Source: Micromonospora sp. WMMA1363 (GTDB lineage: Bacteria > Actinomycetota > Actinomycetes > Mycobacteriales > Micromonosporaceae). Taken from it: DNA of 64,000 bases. Both the position numbers and the translations under genes were made by a program. Below are positions 23,635-34,045 of the stretch, one piece after another. Location: the NCBI RefSeq assembly GCF_030345795.1, contig NZ_JAUALB010000001.1:3216001-3280000 (forward strand), in the 5' to 3' direction. Every line of letters starts with the position of its first letter. Positions within the stretch are counted from its first letter, which is position 1. Below the pieces are notes generated by a model that ran no database searches, was not told the DNA's origin, and saw nothing but the letters and a program-made list of their open reading frames with translations.

Positions 23635-24963
23635 CTACCGCAGGAACCCTTCGTAGTTCCGCTGCATCAGTTGGCTCTCGATCTGCTTGGTGGTCTCCAG
23701 ACCGACGCCGACCATGATCAGGACAGCGGTGCCGCCGAACGGGAAGTTGAGGTACTGCTGGCGGTCCAGCCAGATGAAGAAGAAGTTCGGCATGATCGAA
23801 ACCACGGCCAGGTAGAGGGCGCCCGGCAGGGTGATCCGGCTGAGAATGAAGTCAAGGTAGTCGGCGGTCGGCTTGCCGGGCCGGATACCCGGGACGAAGC
23901 CGCCGTACTTCTTCATGTTGTCCGCGACCTCGGTCGGGTTGAACGTGATCGAGACGTAGAAGTACGTGAAGAAGATGATCAGCAGGAAGTAGACCACGAT
24001 GTAGATCGGGCTGGTCGGGTCGACCAGGTTGTTCTGGATCCACGCCTGGGTCTTCCCCGGGTCGGTCTGGTCGAAGAACTGCAGGGCCAGCTGCGGCAGG
24101 TACAGCAGCGACGAGCCGAAGATCACCGGGATGACACCGGCCTGGTTGACCTTCAGCGGGATGTAGGTCGAGGTGCCGCCGTACATCCGCCGGCCGATCA
24201 TGCGCTTGGCGTACTGCACCGGGATCCGCCGCTGCGACTGTTCGATGAACGTGACCGCGGTGATGATGACCAGGACCAACGCGATGACGAGCAGGAACTT
24301 GGCCCAGCCCTGGCTCTCCTTGATCGTCCAGCCTTCGGCGGGAAGGCGGGCCGCGATCGAGGTGAAGATCAGGACGGACATGCCGTTGCCGACGCCGCGG
24401 TCGGTGATCAGCTCACCGAGCCACATCACCACGCCGGTGCCCGCGGTCATCGTCATGACCAGGACGCTCAGGGTGAGCCAGTCCGGGATTCCGGTCCCCA
24501 CCGGGATGATCGGGAACTGGTCGCACTGGTTGTTGAAGAGCTGCCCGGAGCGGGCCAGGGCGACGAACGCCGACGCCTGCAGGACGCCCAGCCCCAGGGT
24601 GAGATAGCGGGTGTACTGGGTGATCTTCGCCTGGCCGGCCTGGCCCTCCTTGCGGAGCTGCTCGAGCCGCGGGATCACCACGGTCAGCAGCTGCAGGATG
24701 ATCGACGCGGTGATGTAGGGCATGATGCCCAGCGCGAAGACCGACAACTGCAGCAGCGCGCCACCCGAGAAGAGGTTGAGCAGGTTCAGCACACCCGTGG
24801 AGCCGTTCTCCAGGGTGTCGAGGCACTTCTGCACGTTGCCGTACGAGACGCCAGGGCTGGGCAGCGTAGCACCGAGCCGGTAGACCGCGATGATGCCTAC
24901 TGTGAACAGCAGCTTCTTGCGCAGGTCAGGCGTGCGGAACGCACTGAAAAAGGCGGACAGCAA
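23635..24963 (-). CDS. secY: Preprotein translocase subunit SecY
   Basis: 442 residues, ten membrane helices. LSAFFSAFRTPDLRKKLLFT starts the protein; the plug and lateral-gate region GGALLQLSVFALGIMPYITASIILQLL and the cytoplasmic loop VIPVIFGSSLLYLPQLAL follow. The TTG at 24963 is chosen because AGGAGG lies seven bases upstream and the family N-terminus begins there; the 26-codon extension to 25041 is not credible. Works with SecE (53711-54100). Confidence 0.97.
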   Translation of the reverse strand: MLSAFFSAFRTPDLRKKLLFTVGIIAVYRLGATLPSPGVSYGNVQKCLDTLENGSTGVLNLLNLFSGGALLQLSVFALGIMPYITASIILQLLTVVIPRLEQLRKEGQAGQAKITQYTRYLTLGLGVLQASAFVALARSGQLFNNQCDQFPIIPVGTGIPDWLTLSVLVMTMTAGTGVVMWLGELITDRGVGNGMSVLIFTSIAARLPAEGWTIKESQGWAKFLLVIALVLVIITAVTFIEQSQRRIPVQYAKRMIGRRMYGGTSTYIPLKVNQAGVIPVIFGSSLLYLPQLALQFFDQTDPGKTQAWIQNNLVDPTSPIYIVVYFLLIIFFTYFYVSITFNPTEVADNMKKYGGFVPGIRPGKPTADYLDFILSRITLPGALYLAVVSIMPNFFFIWLDRQQYLNFPFGGTAVLIMVGVGLETTKQIESQLMQRNYEGFLR

Positions 24964-25144
24964 CTTCTTCCTCCTGCGCGAGGCGGGCCGCCGGTGGTCC
25001 CTGGCGGGTCGGGGTGGGCCGGGCAAGCGCCCGAAATCCATGGCTGGAAACGGACTCTAACAGCCCGGTCCCGGTCCGGGCAGGTGCGCCCGGCTACATA
25101 AACCGCTTCCGATGTTACCGGGTGCACACGTCCCAGGTAGGCCA

Positions 25145-25182
25145 TGGCGCCCGCCAGTTGACCGACAACTGAACGGGCGCCA
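25145..25182 (-). terminator. Hairpin terminator after rplO
   Basis: Long imperfect hairpin: outer 9-bp arms TGGCGCCCG/CGGGCGCCA, inner 6-bp arms CAGTTG/CAACTG with a small bulge. It lies 14 bp past the rplO stop and separates the spc operon from secY. No U-tract. Confidence 0.55.
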
Positions 25183-25196
25183 CGGGTGGTACAGCC

Positions 25197-25640
25197 TTAC
25201 AGCTCGGTGACCGAACCGCCGGCAGCGGTGATCTTCTCCTTGGCCGACGCACTGAACGCGTGCGCCGACACCTGGAGCGCCACCCCGCCGAGGTCGCCGG
25301 TGCCAAGGATCTTGACAGGCTGGCCCTTGCGGACCGCGCCGGCCTCGACCAACTCGACCGGGCCGACCTGGCCGCCGTTCGGGAAGAGCTCGGCGAGCCG
25401 GTCCAGGTTGACCACCTGGAAAACGACCTTGAACTTGTTCTTGAAGCCCTTCATCTTCGGCAGGCGCATGTGGATGGGCATCTGCCCACCCTCGAACGCC
25501 GCCGAAATGTTCTTGCGGGCCTTGGAGCCCTTGGTACCACGGCCGGCGGTCTTGCCCTTGGAACCCTCACCGCGACCCACACGAGTCTTCGCGGTCTTGG
25601 CACCGGGCGCCGGACGCAGGTGGTGAACCTTGATCGTCAT
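25197..25640 (-). CDS. rplO: 50S ribosomal protein L15 (uL15)
   Basis: 147 residues. [38 protein letters not shown] is the Gly/Arg/Lys-rich N-terminal arm that threads into 23S r[17 protein letters not shown] and the C-terminal [21 protein letters not shown] complete it. Its start overlaps the rpmD stop by 1 bp. Last gene of the spc operon before the hairpin. Confidence 0.98.
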   Translation of the reverse strand: MTIKVHHLRPAPGAKTAKTRVGRGEGSKGKTAGRGTKGSKARKNISAAFEGGQMPIHMRLPKMKGFKNKFKVVFQVVNLDRLAELFPNGGQVGPVELVEAGAVRKGQPVKILGTGDLGGVALQVSAHAFSASAKEKITAAGGSVTEL

Positions 25641-25822
25641 TACTCGACCTCCTCGACCTTCACGAGGTGGTTGACCGTGAAGATCATGCCGCGGATCTCC
25701 GGACGGTCCTCCTTGACCACCACGTCGTTGATCCGCTTGAGGCCGAGCGAGCGCAGCGAGTCACGCTGGTTCCGCTTGGTCCCGATCTCGGATCGGACCT
25801 GGGTGACCTTCAGGCGAGCCAT
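25640..25822 (-). CDS. rpmD: 50S ribosomal protein L30 (uL30)
   Basis: 60 residues. [39 protein letters not shown] is the family pattern. The ATG at 25822 overlaps the rpsE stop (TGATG), the usual coupling; the open frame extending upstream to 26011 is not used. Confidence 0.98.
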   Translation of the reverse strand: MARLKVTQVRSEIGTKRNQRDSLRSLGLKRINDVVVKEDRPEIRGMIFTVNHLVKVEEVE

Positions 25823-26436
25823 CAGGACGCCACCTCCGCCCGCGACGCCAGCATGGCGGCCGGCGCGACGTCCTCGACCGGCAGGCCACGGCGCGCGGCG
25901 ACGGCCTCGGGGGACTCCAGCCCCTTCAGCGCCGCCACCGTGGCGTGCACGATGTTGATCGGGTTGGACGACCCGAGGCTCTTGGAGAGCACGTCGTGGA
26001 TACCCGCGCACTCCAGCACGGCACGCACCGGACCACCGGCGATGACGCCCGTACCGGCCGAGGCCGGCTTGAGCAGCACCACGCCGGCGGCGTCCTCGCC
26101 CTGCACCGGGTGCGGGATCGAGGCGCCGATCCGCGGCACCTTGAAGAAGTGCTTCTTGGCCTCCTCGACGCCCTTGGCAATCGCCGCGGGCACCTCCTTG
26201 GCCTTTCCGTAGCCCACGCCGACGGTGCCGTCGCCGTCGCCCACGATCACCAGGGCGGTGAAGCTGAAGCGACGACCACCCTTCACGACCTTGGCGACGC
26301 GGTTGATCGCGACGACCCGCTCGAGGTGCGGGGTCTTCTCGGCGGGCGCGTTTCCGCGGCCGCCCTCACGGCGGTTGTCGCGGCGACCACCCTCGTTGCC
26401 ACCGGACCCGCCGCCACGGCGCTGTTGACCTGGCAT
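25822..26436 (-). CDS. rpsE: 30S ribosomal protein S5 (uS5)
   Basis: 204 residues. An N-terminal Gly/Arg-rich extension (about 35 residues) precedes the S5 double-stranded RNA-binding domain ([30 protein letters not shown]) and the C-terminal domain with [29 protein letters not shown]. Important for decoding accuracy. The ATG at 26436 gives [10 protein letters not shown]; the longer open frame overlapping rplR is rejected. Confidence 0.98.
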   Translation of the reverse strand: MPGQQRRGGGSGGNEGGRRDNRREGGRGNAPAEKTPHLERVVAINRVAKVVKGGRRFSFTALVIVGDGDGTVGVGYGKAKEVPAAIAKGVEEAKKHFFKVPRIGASIPHPVQGEDAAGVVLLKPASAGTGVIAGGPVRAVLECAGIHDVLSKSLGSSNPINIVHATVAALKGLESPEAVAARRGLPVEDVAPAAMLASRAEVAS

Positions 26437-26470
26437 CAGCAGCCTTCCTTCTCTCTCGTGACGGGGTTTG

Positions 26471-26860
26471 TCAGAACTCGAGCCCGGCTTCGCGGGCGGC
26501 CTCGGCAAGCGCGGCGACCCGCCCCGCGTACCGGTTGCCACCGCGGTCGAAGACGACCTTGGAGATGCCGGCGGCCTTCGCCCGCTCGGCGAGCAGCGCA
26601 CCGACCTTGCCGGCCAGAGCACTCTTGTCGCCCTCGGTGCCCCGCAGCGGGGCCTCCAGGGTCGAGGCCGACGCCAGGGTGTGCCCCTTGGTGTCGTCCA
26701 CGATCTGGGCGACCATGTGCCGCAGGGAGCGGGTGACCACCAGGCGGGGGCGCTCGGCCGTACCGCTGATGCTCTTGCGGACCCGGAAGTGTCGGCGCGC
26801 ACGCCCGACGGCACGCTTGGCGGCGACGCCGCGGCGGCGCTTGAGCAGCGTGGCGCTCAC
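26471..26860 (-). CDS. rplR: 50S ribosomal protein L18 (uL18)
   Basis: 129 residues. [37 protein letters not shown] is the 5S rRNA-binding region, and [26 protein letters not shown] is the conserved end. With L5 it anchors 5S rRNA in the central protuberance. Spc operon, 34 bp from rpsE. Confidence 0.98.
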   Translation of the reverse strand: MSATLLKRRRGVAAKRAVGRARRHFRVRKSISGTAERPRLVVTRSLRHMVAQIVDDTKGHTLASASTLEAPLRGTEGDKSALAGKVGALLAERAKAAGISKVVFDRGGNRYAGRVAALAEAAREAGLEF

Positions 26861-26927
26861 TTCTTACCTGCCTCTCTCACAGCCTTACGGCCGGCGGATG
26901 ACCTCACCCTGGTGCTGACAGCCGTGA

Positions 26928-27470
26928 TCACTTCTTGCCCGCCTTACCAGCCTTGCGGCGGATGACCTCGCCCTGGTACTTCACACCCTTGCCCTTGTAG
27001 GGCTCCGGCGGGCGGATCTTCCGGATGTTCGCGGCGACCTCGCCGACCAGTTGCTTGTCGATGCCGGCCACGTGGAACAGGGTCGGCTTCTCCACCGTGA
27101 AGGTGATGCCCGCCGGCGGCTGCACCAGGACCGGGTGCGAGAACCCGAGCGCGAACTCCAGGTCCTTGCCCTTCGCGGTGACCCGGTAACCGGTGCCCGC
27201 GATCTCCAGGCTCTTACGGTAACCCTCGGTCACACCGACGACCATGTTGGCGATCAGGGTACGGCTCAGGCCGTGGAGCTCCTTGGCCTTCCGCTCGTCG
27301 TTCGGTCGGGCGACGTTCAGCTGCCCGTCCTCGGTCCGCTCGACGGTGATCGGCTCGGCCACGGTGTGCGCGAGTTCGCCCTTGGGGCCCTTGACCTTGA
27401 CGGTCCGGCCATCAATCGTGACGTCGACGCCGGCTGGCACCGGGATCGACTTACGTCCAATACGCGACAT
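26928..27470 (-). CDS. rplF: 50S ribosomal protein L6 (uL6)
   Basis: 180 residues. [33 protein letters not shown] at the N-terminus and the C-terminal signature [32 protein letters not shown] identify it. The ATG at 27470 is the family start. It binds near the sarcin-ricin loop. A 67-bp spacer separates it from rplR. Confidence 0.99.
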   Translation of the reverse strand: MSRIGRKSIPVPAGVDVTIDGRTVKVKGPKGELAHTVAEPITVERTEDGQLNVARPNDERKAKELHGLSRTLIANMVVGVTEGYRKSLEIAGTGYRVTAKGKDLEFALGFSHPVLVQPPAGITFTVEKPTLFHVAGIDKQLVGEVAANIRKIRPPEPYKGKGVKYQGEVIRRKAGKAGKK

Positions 27471-27486
27471 TTCTACCTGTCTCCCG

Positions 27487-27894
27487 TTACCAGACGAAGG
27501 CGAGGACTTCCCCGCCAACGCTCCGCTTGCGGGCCTGCCGGTCGGTCAGCAGCCCCTGGGACGTCGAAATGATCGCCACGCCCAGACCGCCGAGCACCCG
27601 GGGGAGCTCGCCCGACTTGGCGTACACCCGGAGACCGGGCTTGGACACGCGCTTGATACCGGCCAGGCTCCGCTCTCGGTTCTGGCCGTACTTCAACTCG
27701 ACGACCAGTCGCTTGCCGACGGCGCCCTCCTCGGGCTCCTCGACGGACCAGGTGGCGATGTAGCCCTCGGACTTGAGGACCTCGGCGATGTTCGCCTTGA
27801 TCTTCGAGAAGGGCATCGTCACCCGGTCGTGGTACGCCTGGTTGGCGTTACGCAGACGCGTGAGCATGTCTGCGATCGGGTCGGTCATCGTCAT
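27487..27894 (-). CDS. rpsH: 30S ribosomal protein S8 (uS8)
   Basis: 135 residues. [18 protein letters not shown] and the C-terminal [31 protein letters not shown] are diagnostic. It is a primary binder of the central domain of 16S rRNA and, in E. coli, represses the spc operon; that regulation cannot be confirmed here. It may start two codons inside, at 27888. Confidence 0.99.
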   Translation of the reverse strand: MTMTDPIADMLTRLRNANQAYHDRVTMPFSKIKANIAEVLKSEGYIATWSVEEPEEGAVGKRLVVELKYGQNRERSLAGIKRVSKPGLRVYAKSGELPRVLGGLGVAIISTSQGLLTDRQARKRSVGGEVLAFVW

Positions 27895-27987
27895 TTAACT
27901 CGTCAACCTTTCTCGCCGGGGTTCCCGGAACCTGCCGGGCCTACGGCGAAGAGACAGTGCAGCTGACGCGCGGAGCGCGCCGGGCTA

Positions 27988-28173
27988 TTACCAGGAAGCC
28001 TTGGACACGCCGGGCAGCTCACCGCGGTGGGCCATCTCCCGGATGCAGACCCGGCAGAGACCGAACTTGCGGTAGACCGCCTTCGGACGCCCGCACCGCT
28101 GGCAGCGGGTGTACGCGCGAACCGAGAACTTCGGCTTCGCGGCCGCCTTGATGATCAGCGCCTTCTTGGCCAT
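27988..28173 (-). CDS. rpsN: 30S ribosomal protein S14 type Z (uS14, zinc form)
   Basis: 61 residues, the short form. [24 protein letters not shown] starts it, and the zinc ligands are C-x2-C twice (CQRCGRP and CRVC). The end is [15 protein letters not shown]. The short zinc form is usual for actinobacteria in the spc operon. It lies 1 bp from rplE and 93 bp from rpsH. Confidence 0.98.
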   Translation of the reverse strand: MAKKALIIKAAAKPKFSVRAYTRCQRCGRPKAVYRKFGLCRVCIREMAHRGELPGVSKASW

Positions 28174-28174
28174 C

Positions 28175-28744
28175 TCAGTTCTCCTTGAACGGGAAGCCCA
28201 GGAGCTTGAGCAGCGCCCGGCCCTCGTCGTCGGTCGTGGCGGTGGTGACCACCGTGATGTCCATTCCCCGCTGCCGATCGATCTTGTCCTGGTCGATCTC
28301 GTGGAACACCGACTGCTCGGTCAGACCGAACGTGTAGTTGCCGTGCCCGTCGAGTTTGCGTCCGTCCAGACCACGGAAGTCACGGATACGCGGCAGCGCG
28401 ATCGACAGCAGCCGGTCCAGGAACTCCCACATCCGGTCGCCACGCAGGGTGACCTTCGCGCCGATCGGCATGCCCTCCCGCAGCTTGAACTGCGCGATGG
28501 ACTTGGTCGCTCGCCGCACCTGCGGCTTCTGACCGGTGATGGTCGCCAGGTCACGGACGGCGCCGTCGATCAACTTGGCGTCCCGGGCGGCCTCGCCGAC
28601 ACCCATGTTGACGACGATCTTGACCAGTCGCGGCACCTGCATCGGATTGCCGTAGCTGTACTGCTCGCGCAGCTGGGCCACGATCTCGTTGCGGTACCGC
28701 TCCTTGAGGCGCGGCATAGTCTTGGTTTCGGTAGCCGTGGTCAT
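28175..28744 (-). CDS. rplE: 50S ribosomal protein L5 (uL5)
   Basis: 189 residues. [35 protein letters not shown] and [39 protein letters not shown] are characteristic. It binds 5S rRNA and contacts P-site tRNA. The ATG at 28744 overlaps the rplX stop (TGATG); a GTG one codon earlier (28747) is also possible. Confidence 0.98.
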   Translation of the reverse strand: MTTATETKTMPRLKERYRNEIVAQLREQYSYGNPMQVPRLVKIVVNMGVGEAARDAKLIDGAVRDLATITGQKPQVRRATKSIAQFKLREGMPIGAKVTLRGDRMWEFLDRLLSIALPRIRDFRGLDGRKLDGHGNYTFGLTEQSVFHEIDQDKIDRQRGMDITVVTTATTDDEGRALLKLLGFPFKEN

Positions 28745-29058
28745 CACAGGTCCTTACCGGTGCTACGCGCGATGCGGACCTTCTGGCCGTTGTCGTCGAC
28801 CCGGTAGCCGACGCGGGTCGGCTTGCCGTCGGAGTCCACGACCATCACGTTCGAGACGTGGATCGGGGCCTCCTGGGTGACGATGCCACCGGTCTTCGCG
28901 CCACGCTGGGTGGTGCTGATGCGGGTGTGCTTCTTGACCCGGTTCACGCCCTCGACCAGGACCTTGTCCTGCCGCGGGTAGGCCGCGATGACCTTACCCT
29001 TGGCACCCTTGTCCTTGCCGGCGACGACGACGACCGTGTCGCCCTTCTTCACCTTCAT
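28744..29058 (-). CDS. rplX: 50S ribosomal protein L24 (uL24)
   Basis: 104 residues. The KOW motif [25 protein letters not shown] at the N-terminus and [31 protein letters not shown] identify it. The ATG at 29058 is the family start and is 83 bp from rplN. It is an assembly initiator protein at the exit side of the tunnel. Confidence 0.98.
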   Translation of the reverse strand: MKVKKGDTVVVVAGKDKGAKGKVIAAYPRQDKVLVEGVNRVKKHTRISTTQRGAKTGGIVTQEAPIHVSNVMVVDSDGKPTRVGYRVDDNGQKVRIARSTGKDL

Positions 29059-29140
29059 GCCCGCGCCTCCCTGCGGTCGGCGCGCGCCCGAAGCTTGCAC
29101 CTACTGAGCCTGCTGGTTCGCTCGCTCCGCTCGCTCACGG

Positions 29141-29509
29141 TCACAACACCTCCGGCGCGAGAGAAATGATCTTCATGAACCGCTTGTCCCGCAGTTCCCG
29201 ACCCACCGGGCCGAAGATACGGGTACCGCGCGGGTCCCCACCGTCCTTGATGATGACGGCGGCATTCTCGTCGAAGCGGATGTACGAGCCGTCCGGCCGC
29301 CGCTTCTCCTTGGCGGTGCGAACGACGACCGCCTTGACGACGTCGCCCTTCTTCACACCGGCACCCGGGATCGCGTCCTTGACGGTGGCCACGATGACGT
29401 CGCCGATGCTCGCGTAGCGCCGACCGGAGCCACCGAGAACCCGGATGCACAGGATCTCCCGGGCACCCGTGTTGTCGGCGACGCGCAGTCGCGACTCCTG
29501 CTGAATCAC
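29141..29509 (-). CDS. rplN: 50S ribosomal protein L14 (uL14)
   Basis: 122 residues. [45 protein letters not shown] and [25 protein letters not shown] are near-invariant. GTG start. First gene of the spc group, 97 bp from rpsQ. Confidence 0.99.
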   Translation of the reverse strand: MIQQESRLRVADNTGAREILCIRVLGGSGRRYASIGDVIVATVKDAIPGAGVKKGDVVKAVVVRTAKEKRRPDGSYIRFDENAAVIIKDGGDPRGTRIFGPVGRELRDKRFMKIISLAPEVL

Positions 29510-29606
29510 GTCTATCTCCTATGTCTGCCGGTTCTCCGGCCGCACCGGGCGGCCGGAGCCTGGCGGAACCTTCACCCGACCGACGCCGGGCGAGCTTGAG
29601 TCCTCG

Positions 29607-29885
29607 CTACTTGGCCTTTTCCAGGATCTCCACGAGCCGCCACCGCTTCGTGGCCGACAGCGGCCGAGTCTCCATGATCAGGACCCGGTCGCCGATCCCG
29701 GCGGTGTTCTGCTCGTCGTGCACCTTGAGTTTGCTGGTCCGGCGCATGATCTTGCCGTACAGCGCGTGCTTGACCCGGTCCTCGACCTCGACGACGACGG
29801 TCTTCTCCATCTTGTCGCTGACCACAAGGCCCTCGCGCACCTTGCGCCGCGCCCGCTGCGCGCTCGCCACGGTGTTCTCGCTCAT
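29607..29885 (-). CDS. rpsQ: 30S ribosomal protein S17 (uS17)
   Basis: 92 residues, OB-fold. [45 protein letters not shown] and [28 protein letters not shown] are characteristic. Last gene of the S10 group, 31 bp after rpmC. Confidence 0.99.
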   Translation of the reverse strand: MSENTVASAQRARRKVREGLVVSDKMEKTVVVEVEDRVKHALYGKIMRRTSKLKVHDEQNTAGIGDRVLIMETRPLSATKRWRLVEILEKAK

Positions 29886-29916
29886 GCTCGAGCTCCCTTA
29901 CGCTCGCTTCGCTCGC

Positions 29917-30150
29917 TCACGAAGTCACCTCAGTCGGCGCGACCGAGAGCCCCAGCTCGCGCTCACGCATGATCGTGTAGATCCGGGCGATCTCCCGACG
30001 GATGACCTGTAGCCGCCGGTTGTTGTCCAGCTGCCCGGTTGCGGCCTGCACGCGGAGGTTGAACAGCTCCGCCTTGGCCTCGCGCAGCTTCGTGACCAGC
30101 TCCTCCTCGGAGAGCTCACGCAGCTCGGCGGCCTTAACGCCCGCTGCCAT
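29917..30150 (-). CDS. rpmC: 50S ribosomal protein L29 (uL29)
   Basis: 77 residues, two long helices. [60 protein letters not shown] is the complete family core. It sits at the tunnel exit near the signal-recognition-particle site. Its start overlaps the rplP stop by 1 bp. Confidence 0.98.
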   Translation of the reverse strand: MAAGVKAAELRELSEEELVTKLREAKAELFNLRVQAATGQLDNNRRLQVIRREIARIYTIMRERELGLSVAPTEVTS

Positions 30151-30575
30151 CAGGATTCACCCACTTCGCGCGTAACAATCCGGCACTTCATCGGGAGCTT
30201 GTGGATCGCGCGACGCATCGCCTCGCGCGCGATCTGCTCGTTGGGGAAGGACATCTCGAAGAGAACCCGCCCCGGCTTCACGTTCGCGACCCACCACTCG
30301 GGTGAACCCTTACCGGAACCCATCCGGGTCTCGGCCGGCTTCTTGGTGAGGGCCTGGTCCGGGAAGATCGTGATCCAGACCTTGCCACCACGCTTGATGT
30401 GACGGGTCATCGCGATACGTGCCGACTCGATCTGACGGTTGGTCACGTACGCCGGCTCGAGAGCCTGGATCCCGAACTCGCCGAACACCACCCGGTTACC
30501 GCCCTTGGACGCGCCGCTGCGGTCCGGGTGGTGCGGCTTGCGGAAGCCCTTCGGGGGCTTGCGCGGCATCAGCAT
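30150..30575 (-). CDS. rplP: 50S ribosomal protein L16 (uL16)
   Basis: 141 residues. [65 protein letters not shown] is the family core near the A-site tRNA elbow. The ATG at 30575 has AGGAGGG upstream; a second ATG at 30569 (MPRK) is the alternative. Confidence 0.99.
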
Positions 30576-30578
30576 CTG

Positions 30579-31433
30579 TCAGCCCTCCTGCTGCTTTTCT
30601 GCCGCTGCGGCGACGGCGCCGGCATCCACCGGCTCGCCGCTCGGCGTCTCGGCCTGCTGCGCGATGGTGGTCGCGGCGGCGCGGCCGGTCTCGGTGCCAC
30701 CAGCGGTCGTGCCGGACGAGCCGGACCGACCACGGCGTGGCCGCTCGGGGCGGTCGCCGCGCTCACGGCGCGGGCGCGACGGAGCCTCGGTCGGGGTCTC
30801 CCGACCCGGCACCGCGTCACCCTTGTAGATCCAGACCTTCACGCCGATCCGGCCGAAGGTGGTACGGGCCTCGAAGAAGCCGTACTCGATGTTGGCCCGC
30901 AGCGTGTGCAGCGGGACCCGGCCCTCGCGGTAGAACTCGGTCCGGCTCATCTCGGCGCCGCCGAGACGGCCCGAGACCTGGACCCGGATGCCCTTGCAGA
31001 CCGGGTTCTTCATCGCGGACTGCATGGCCTTGCGCATCGCCCGGCGGAAGCTGACCCGGCTGGAGAGCTGCTCAGCCACGCCCTGCGCGACGAGCTGCGC
31101 GTCGGACTCGGGGCTCTTCACCTCAATGATGTTGAGCTGCACCTGCTTGCCGGTCAGCTTCTCGAGCTCGCCGCGGATCCGATCCGCTTCCGCGCCCTTA
31201 CGACCGATGACGATGCCCGGCCGGGCGGTGTGGATGTCGACCCGGACCCGATCCCGGGTGCGCTCGATGTCGACCTTGGAGATCCCGGCGCGCTCAAGTC
31301 CCTTGGACATCATCCGACGGATCTTGACATCCTCGCCGATGTAGTCCTTGTAGAGCTTGTCCGCGAACCAGCGCGACTTCCAGTCGGTCGAGACGCCGAG
31401 CCGGAACCCGTGCGGGTGAACCTTCTGACCCAT
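30579..31433 (-). CDS. rpsC: 30S ribosomal protein S3 (uS3), extended C-terminus
   Basis: 284 residues. [24 protein letters not shown], the KH domain motif [15 protein letters not shown] and the C-terminal domain [39 protein letters not shown] fill residues 1-215. About 70 residues of Arg/Pro then Ala/Gly/Thr-rich sequence follow, presumably disordered; E. coli S3 is 233 residues. It lines the mRNA entry site. Confidence 0.98.
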   Translation of the reverse strand: MGQKVHPHGFRLGVSTDWKSRWFADKLYKDYIGEDVKIRRMMSKGLERAGISKVDIERTRDRVRVDIHTARPGIVIGRKGAEADRIRGELEKLTGKQVQLNIIEVKSPESDAQLVAQGVAEQLSSRVSFRRAMRKAMQSAMKNPVCKGIRVQVSGRLGGAEMSRTEFYREGRVPLHTLRANIEYGFFEARTTFGRIGVKVWIYKGDAVPGRETPTEAPSRPRRERGDRPERPRRGRSGSSGTTAGGTETGRAAATTIAQQAETPSGEPVDAGAVAAAAEKQQEG

Positions 31434-31891
31434 TACTCGGCACCCTCCGTCGTGCTCTGCGTCTCAGCCGGCCTGGTCTGCTTCGCCGGGGCCGCCTTCT
31501 TCGCCGCCGCCTTCTTCGGCGTGGACGGCGCCACCGCCTCGACCGCGACAGTGATGTGGCAGGTGCGCTTGCGGATCCGGTACGCCCGGCCCTGCGCCCG
31601 CGGCTGGAACCGCTTCATGGTCGGGCCCTCGTCCACGTACGCCTCGCTGACGAGCAGCGCGCCGGGGTCCAGCCGCTCGTTGTTCTCCGCGTTGGCGATC
31701 GCGCTCGCAAGCACCTTGTACACCTGCTCGCTCGCGGCCTGAGGCGCGAACTGCAGCACCGTGAGCGCCTCCTTCGCGGGCAGGCCGCGGACGAGGTTGA
31801 CCACCCGGCGCGCCTTCATCGGCGAGATGCGCACGTACCGCGCAACCGCCCGCGCGCCCGGCAGCACCGGAGCGTCGCCCTTTCCTGGCAT
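31433..31891 (-). CDS. rplV: 50S ribosomal protein L22 (uL22)
   Basis: 152 residues. [31 protein letters not shown] and [30 protein letters not shown] form the core, including the beta-hairpin lining the exit tunnel. The last 35 residues are a Lys/Ala-rich then Thr/Glu tail. It overlaps the rpsC start by 1 bp. Confidence 0.98.
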   Translation of the reverse strand: MPGKGDAPVLPGARAVARYVRISPMKARRVVNLVRGLPAKEALTVLQFAPQAASEQVYKVLASAIANAENNERLDPGALLVSEAYVDEGPTMKRFQPRAQGRAYRIRKRTCHITVAVEAVAPSTPKKAAAKKAAPAKQTRPAETQSTTEGAE

Positions 31892-31931
31892 CGCTGTAAC
31901 CCCTTGTTCCTCTATCCGTATGCCCGCGGCG

Positions 31932-32213
31932 TCAGCGCCGGCGGCTCTTCCGGTCGTCCTTCTCGTGACCCTTGAACGTGCGGGTCAGCGCGAACTCGCC
32001 GAGCTTGTGCCCGACCATCGCCTCGGTCACGAACACCGGGACGTGCTTGCGTCCGTCGTGCACGGCGATCGTGTGACCCAGCATCTCCGGGGTGATCGTC
32101 GAGCGCCGCGACCAGGTCTTGATGACGTTCTTGGTGCCCTTGTCGTTCTGCGTCTCCACCTTCTTGATCAGGTGGTCGTCGACGAAGGGGCCCTTCTTCA
32201 GGCTGCGAGGCAT
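31932..32213 (-). CDS. rpsS: 30S ribosomal protein S19 (uS19)
   Basis: 93 residues. [64 protein letters not shown] are near-invariant. It is in the 30S head and contacts the A-site finger. It lies 12 bp after rplB. Confidence 0.99.
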   Translation of the reverse strand: MPRSLKKGPFVDDHLIKKVETQNDKGTKNVIKTWSRRSTITPEMLGHTIAVHDGRKHVPVFVTEAMVGHKLGEFALTRTFKGHEKDDRKSRRR

Positions 32214-32225
32214 GTCTTATCTCCC

Positions 32226-33065
32226 TCAGCCGCGCTTACGCGTGGCGTAGCGGCGGCGGACGATCAGCCGGTCACTCGGCTGGCCCTTACGACGGGTACG
32301 GCCCTCGGGCTTACCCTGCGGGTTGACCGGGTGGCGACCGCCGGAGGTCTTACCCTCGCCACCACCGTGCGGGTGGTCGACCGGGTTCATGGCGACACCA
32401 CGGACGGTCGGGCGCTTGCCCTTCCAGCGCATCCGACCGGCCTTACCCCAGTTGATGTTCGACTGGTCGGCGTTGCCGATCTCGCCGATGCTGGCGCGGC
32501 ACCGCACGTCCACCCGCCGGATCTCACCGGACGGCATGCGCAGGGTCGCGTACGCGCCCTCGCGACCGAGCAGCTGGATGCCGACGCCGGCCGACCGGGC
32601 CAGCTTGGCGCCACCACCCGGACGCAGCTCCACGTTGTGGATCGTGGTGCCGACCGGGATGTTGCGCAGCGGCAGGTTGTTGCCCGGCTTGATGTCGGCG
32701 CTCGGCCCAGACTCGACGGTGTCGCCCTGCTTCAGGTCCTTCGGCGCGATGATGTAGCGCTTCTCACCGTCGAGGTAGTGCAGCAGCGCGATCCGAGCGG
32801 TGCGGTTCGGGTCGTACTCGATGTGCGCGACCTTCGCCGGCACGCCGTCCTTGTCGACCCGCTTGAAGTCGATGAGCCGGTACTGCCGCTTGTGGCCGCC
32901 ACCCTGGTGCCGGGTCGTGATCCGCCCGTGGGCGTTCCGCCCGCCCTTCTTCGGCAGCGGAGCCAGCAGCGACTTCTCGGGCGTCGACCGGGTGATCTCG
33001 GCGAAGTCGGCGACGCTCGAGCCACGCCGGCCCGGCGTCGTCGGCTTGTACTTACGGATAGCCAT
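32226..33065 (-). CDS. rplB: 50S ribosomal protein L2 (uL2)
   Basis: 279 residues. [32 protein letters not shown] and the functionally critical [19 protein letters not shown] loop (with the conserved peptidyl-transferase-site histidine) are intact. The end [12 protein letters not shown] is typical. S10 operon, 12 bp from rplW. Confidence 0.99.
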   Translation of the reverse strand: MAIRKYKPTTPGRRGSSVADFAEITRSTPEKSLLAPLPKKGGRNAHGRITTRHQGGGHKRQYRLIDFKRVDKDGVPAKVAHIEYDPNRTARIALLHYLDGEKRYIIAPKDLKQGDTVESGPSADIKPGNNLPLRNIPVGTTIHNVELRPGGGAKLARSAGVGIQLLGREGAYATLRMPSGEIRRVDVRCRASIGEIGNADQSNINWGKAGRMRWKGKRPTVRGVAMNPVDHPHGGGEGKTSGGRHPVNPQGKPEGRTRRKGQPSDRLIVRRRYATRKRG

Positions 33066-33077
33066 TGTCTACACCCC

Positions 33078-33380
33078 TCAGCTGACCGGGCCGCCGAAGG
33101 CCTCGATACGGTCACCGTCAGCCAGCTTCACCATCGCCCGCTTGGTGTCCTTGCGCTTGCCGAACCCGGTGCGGGTCCGCTTGCGCTTGCCCTCGCGGTT
33201 GAGCGTGTTCACCGTCAGGACGCGCACGTCGAAGATCTGCTCGATGGCGATCTTGATCGCGGTCTTGTTCGCGTCCGGGTGCACCAGGAAGGTGTACCAG
33301 TTGCGGTTCAGCTCGCTGTAGCTCTTCTCCGAGACGACCGGCGCCACGATGATGTCGCGCGGGTCGGCGATCGTGCTCAC
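33078..33380 (-). CDS. rplW: 50S ribosomal protein L23 (uL23)
   Basis: 100 residues. [63 protein letters not shown] is the family core. It forms the docking site for trigger factor and SRP at the tunnel exit. GTG start overlapping the rplD stop by 4 bp. Confidence 0.99.
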   Translation of the reverse strand: MSTIADPRDIIVAPVVSEKSYSELNRNWYTFLVHPDANKTAIKIAIEQIFDVRVLTVNTLNREGKRKRTRTGFGKRKDTKRAMVKLADGDRIEAFGGPVS

Positions 33381-34045
33381 TTGCCACCCTCCTCGGTCGT
33401 CTCGGCCGCCCGGCCGACCACCATCGGCAGCCCCAGGAACTCGTCCAGGGCCTCCTTGGTGAAGACCACGTCGTCGGCCACCAGCACGTCGTAGGTGTTG
33501 AGCTGGCCGGCCTCGATCAGGTGCACCCGCGGCTCGTTCCGCAGCGACACCCAGTTCAGCTCGTCGGTGCTGCTCAGCACGACCAGTACCCGGCGGGCCT
33601 CGGTCAGCTTCGCCAGCGTGGCGAGGGCGGCCTTGGTCGACGGCTTCTCGCCCGAGACGAACGCCTCGACGACGTGCACCTTGCCGGCGCGCGCCCGGTC
33701 GGACAGGGCGCCGCGGAGGGCGGCGGCCTTCATCTTCTTCGGGGTCCGCTGGCTGTAGTCGCGCGGCACGGGACCGTGCACCACGCCACCACCGGCGAAT
33801 TGCGGCGCGCGGATCGAGCCCTGCCGGGCACGACCGGTGCCCTTCTGCTTGTACGGCTTCTTGCCGCCACCGGCAACCTCGCCGCGGGTCTTGGTCTTGT
33901 GCGTTCCCTGCCGGGCCGCCGCGAGCTGAGCCACCACGACCTGGTGCATCAGCGCGACGTTGGCCTGTGCGTCGAAGATGTCGGCGGGCAACTCGACGGA
34001 GCCGCTCTTGTTGCCTTCGACGGTGAGGACGTCAACGGTGGTCAC
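33377..34045 (-). CDS. rplD: 50S ribosomal protein L4 (uL4)
   Basis: 222 residues. The tunnel-lining loop is [46 protein letters not shown] (about 48-93). The GTG at 34045 overlaps the rplC stop (GTGA); the open frame extending to 34600 is not used. In E. coli L4 represses the S10 operon through its leader; a strong leader hairpin exists here (35218-35250), but a link is unproven. Confidence 0.98.
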   Translation of the reverse strand: MTTVDVLTVEGNKSGSVELPADIFDAQANVALMHQVVVAQLAAARQGTHKTKTRGEVAGGGKKPYKQKGTGRARQGSIRAPQFAGGGVVHGPVPRDYSQRTPKKMKAAALRGALSDRARAGKVHVVEAFVSGEKPSTKAALATLAKLTEARRVLVVLSSTDELNWVSLRNEPRVHLIEAGQLNTYDVLVADDVVFTKEALDEFLGLPMVVGRAAETTEEGGK

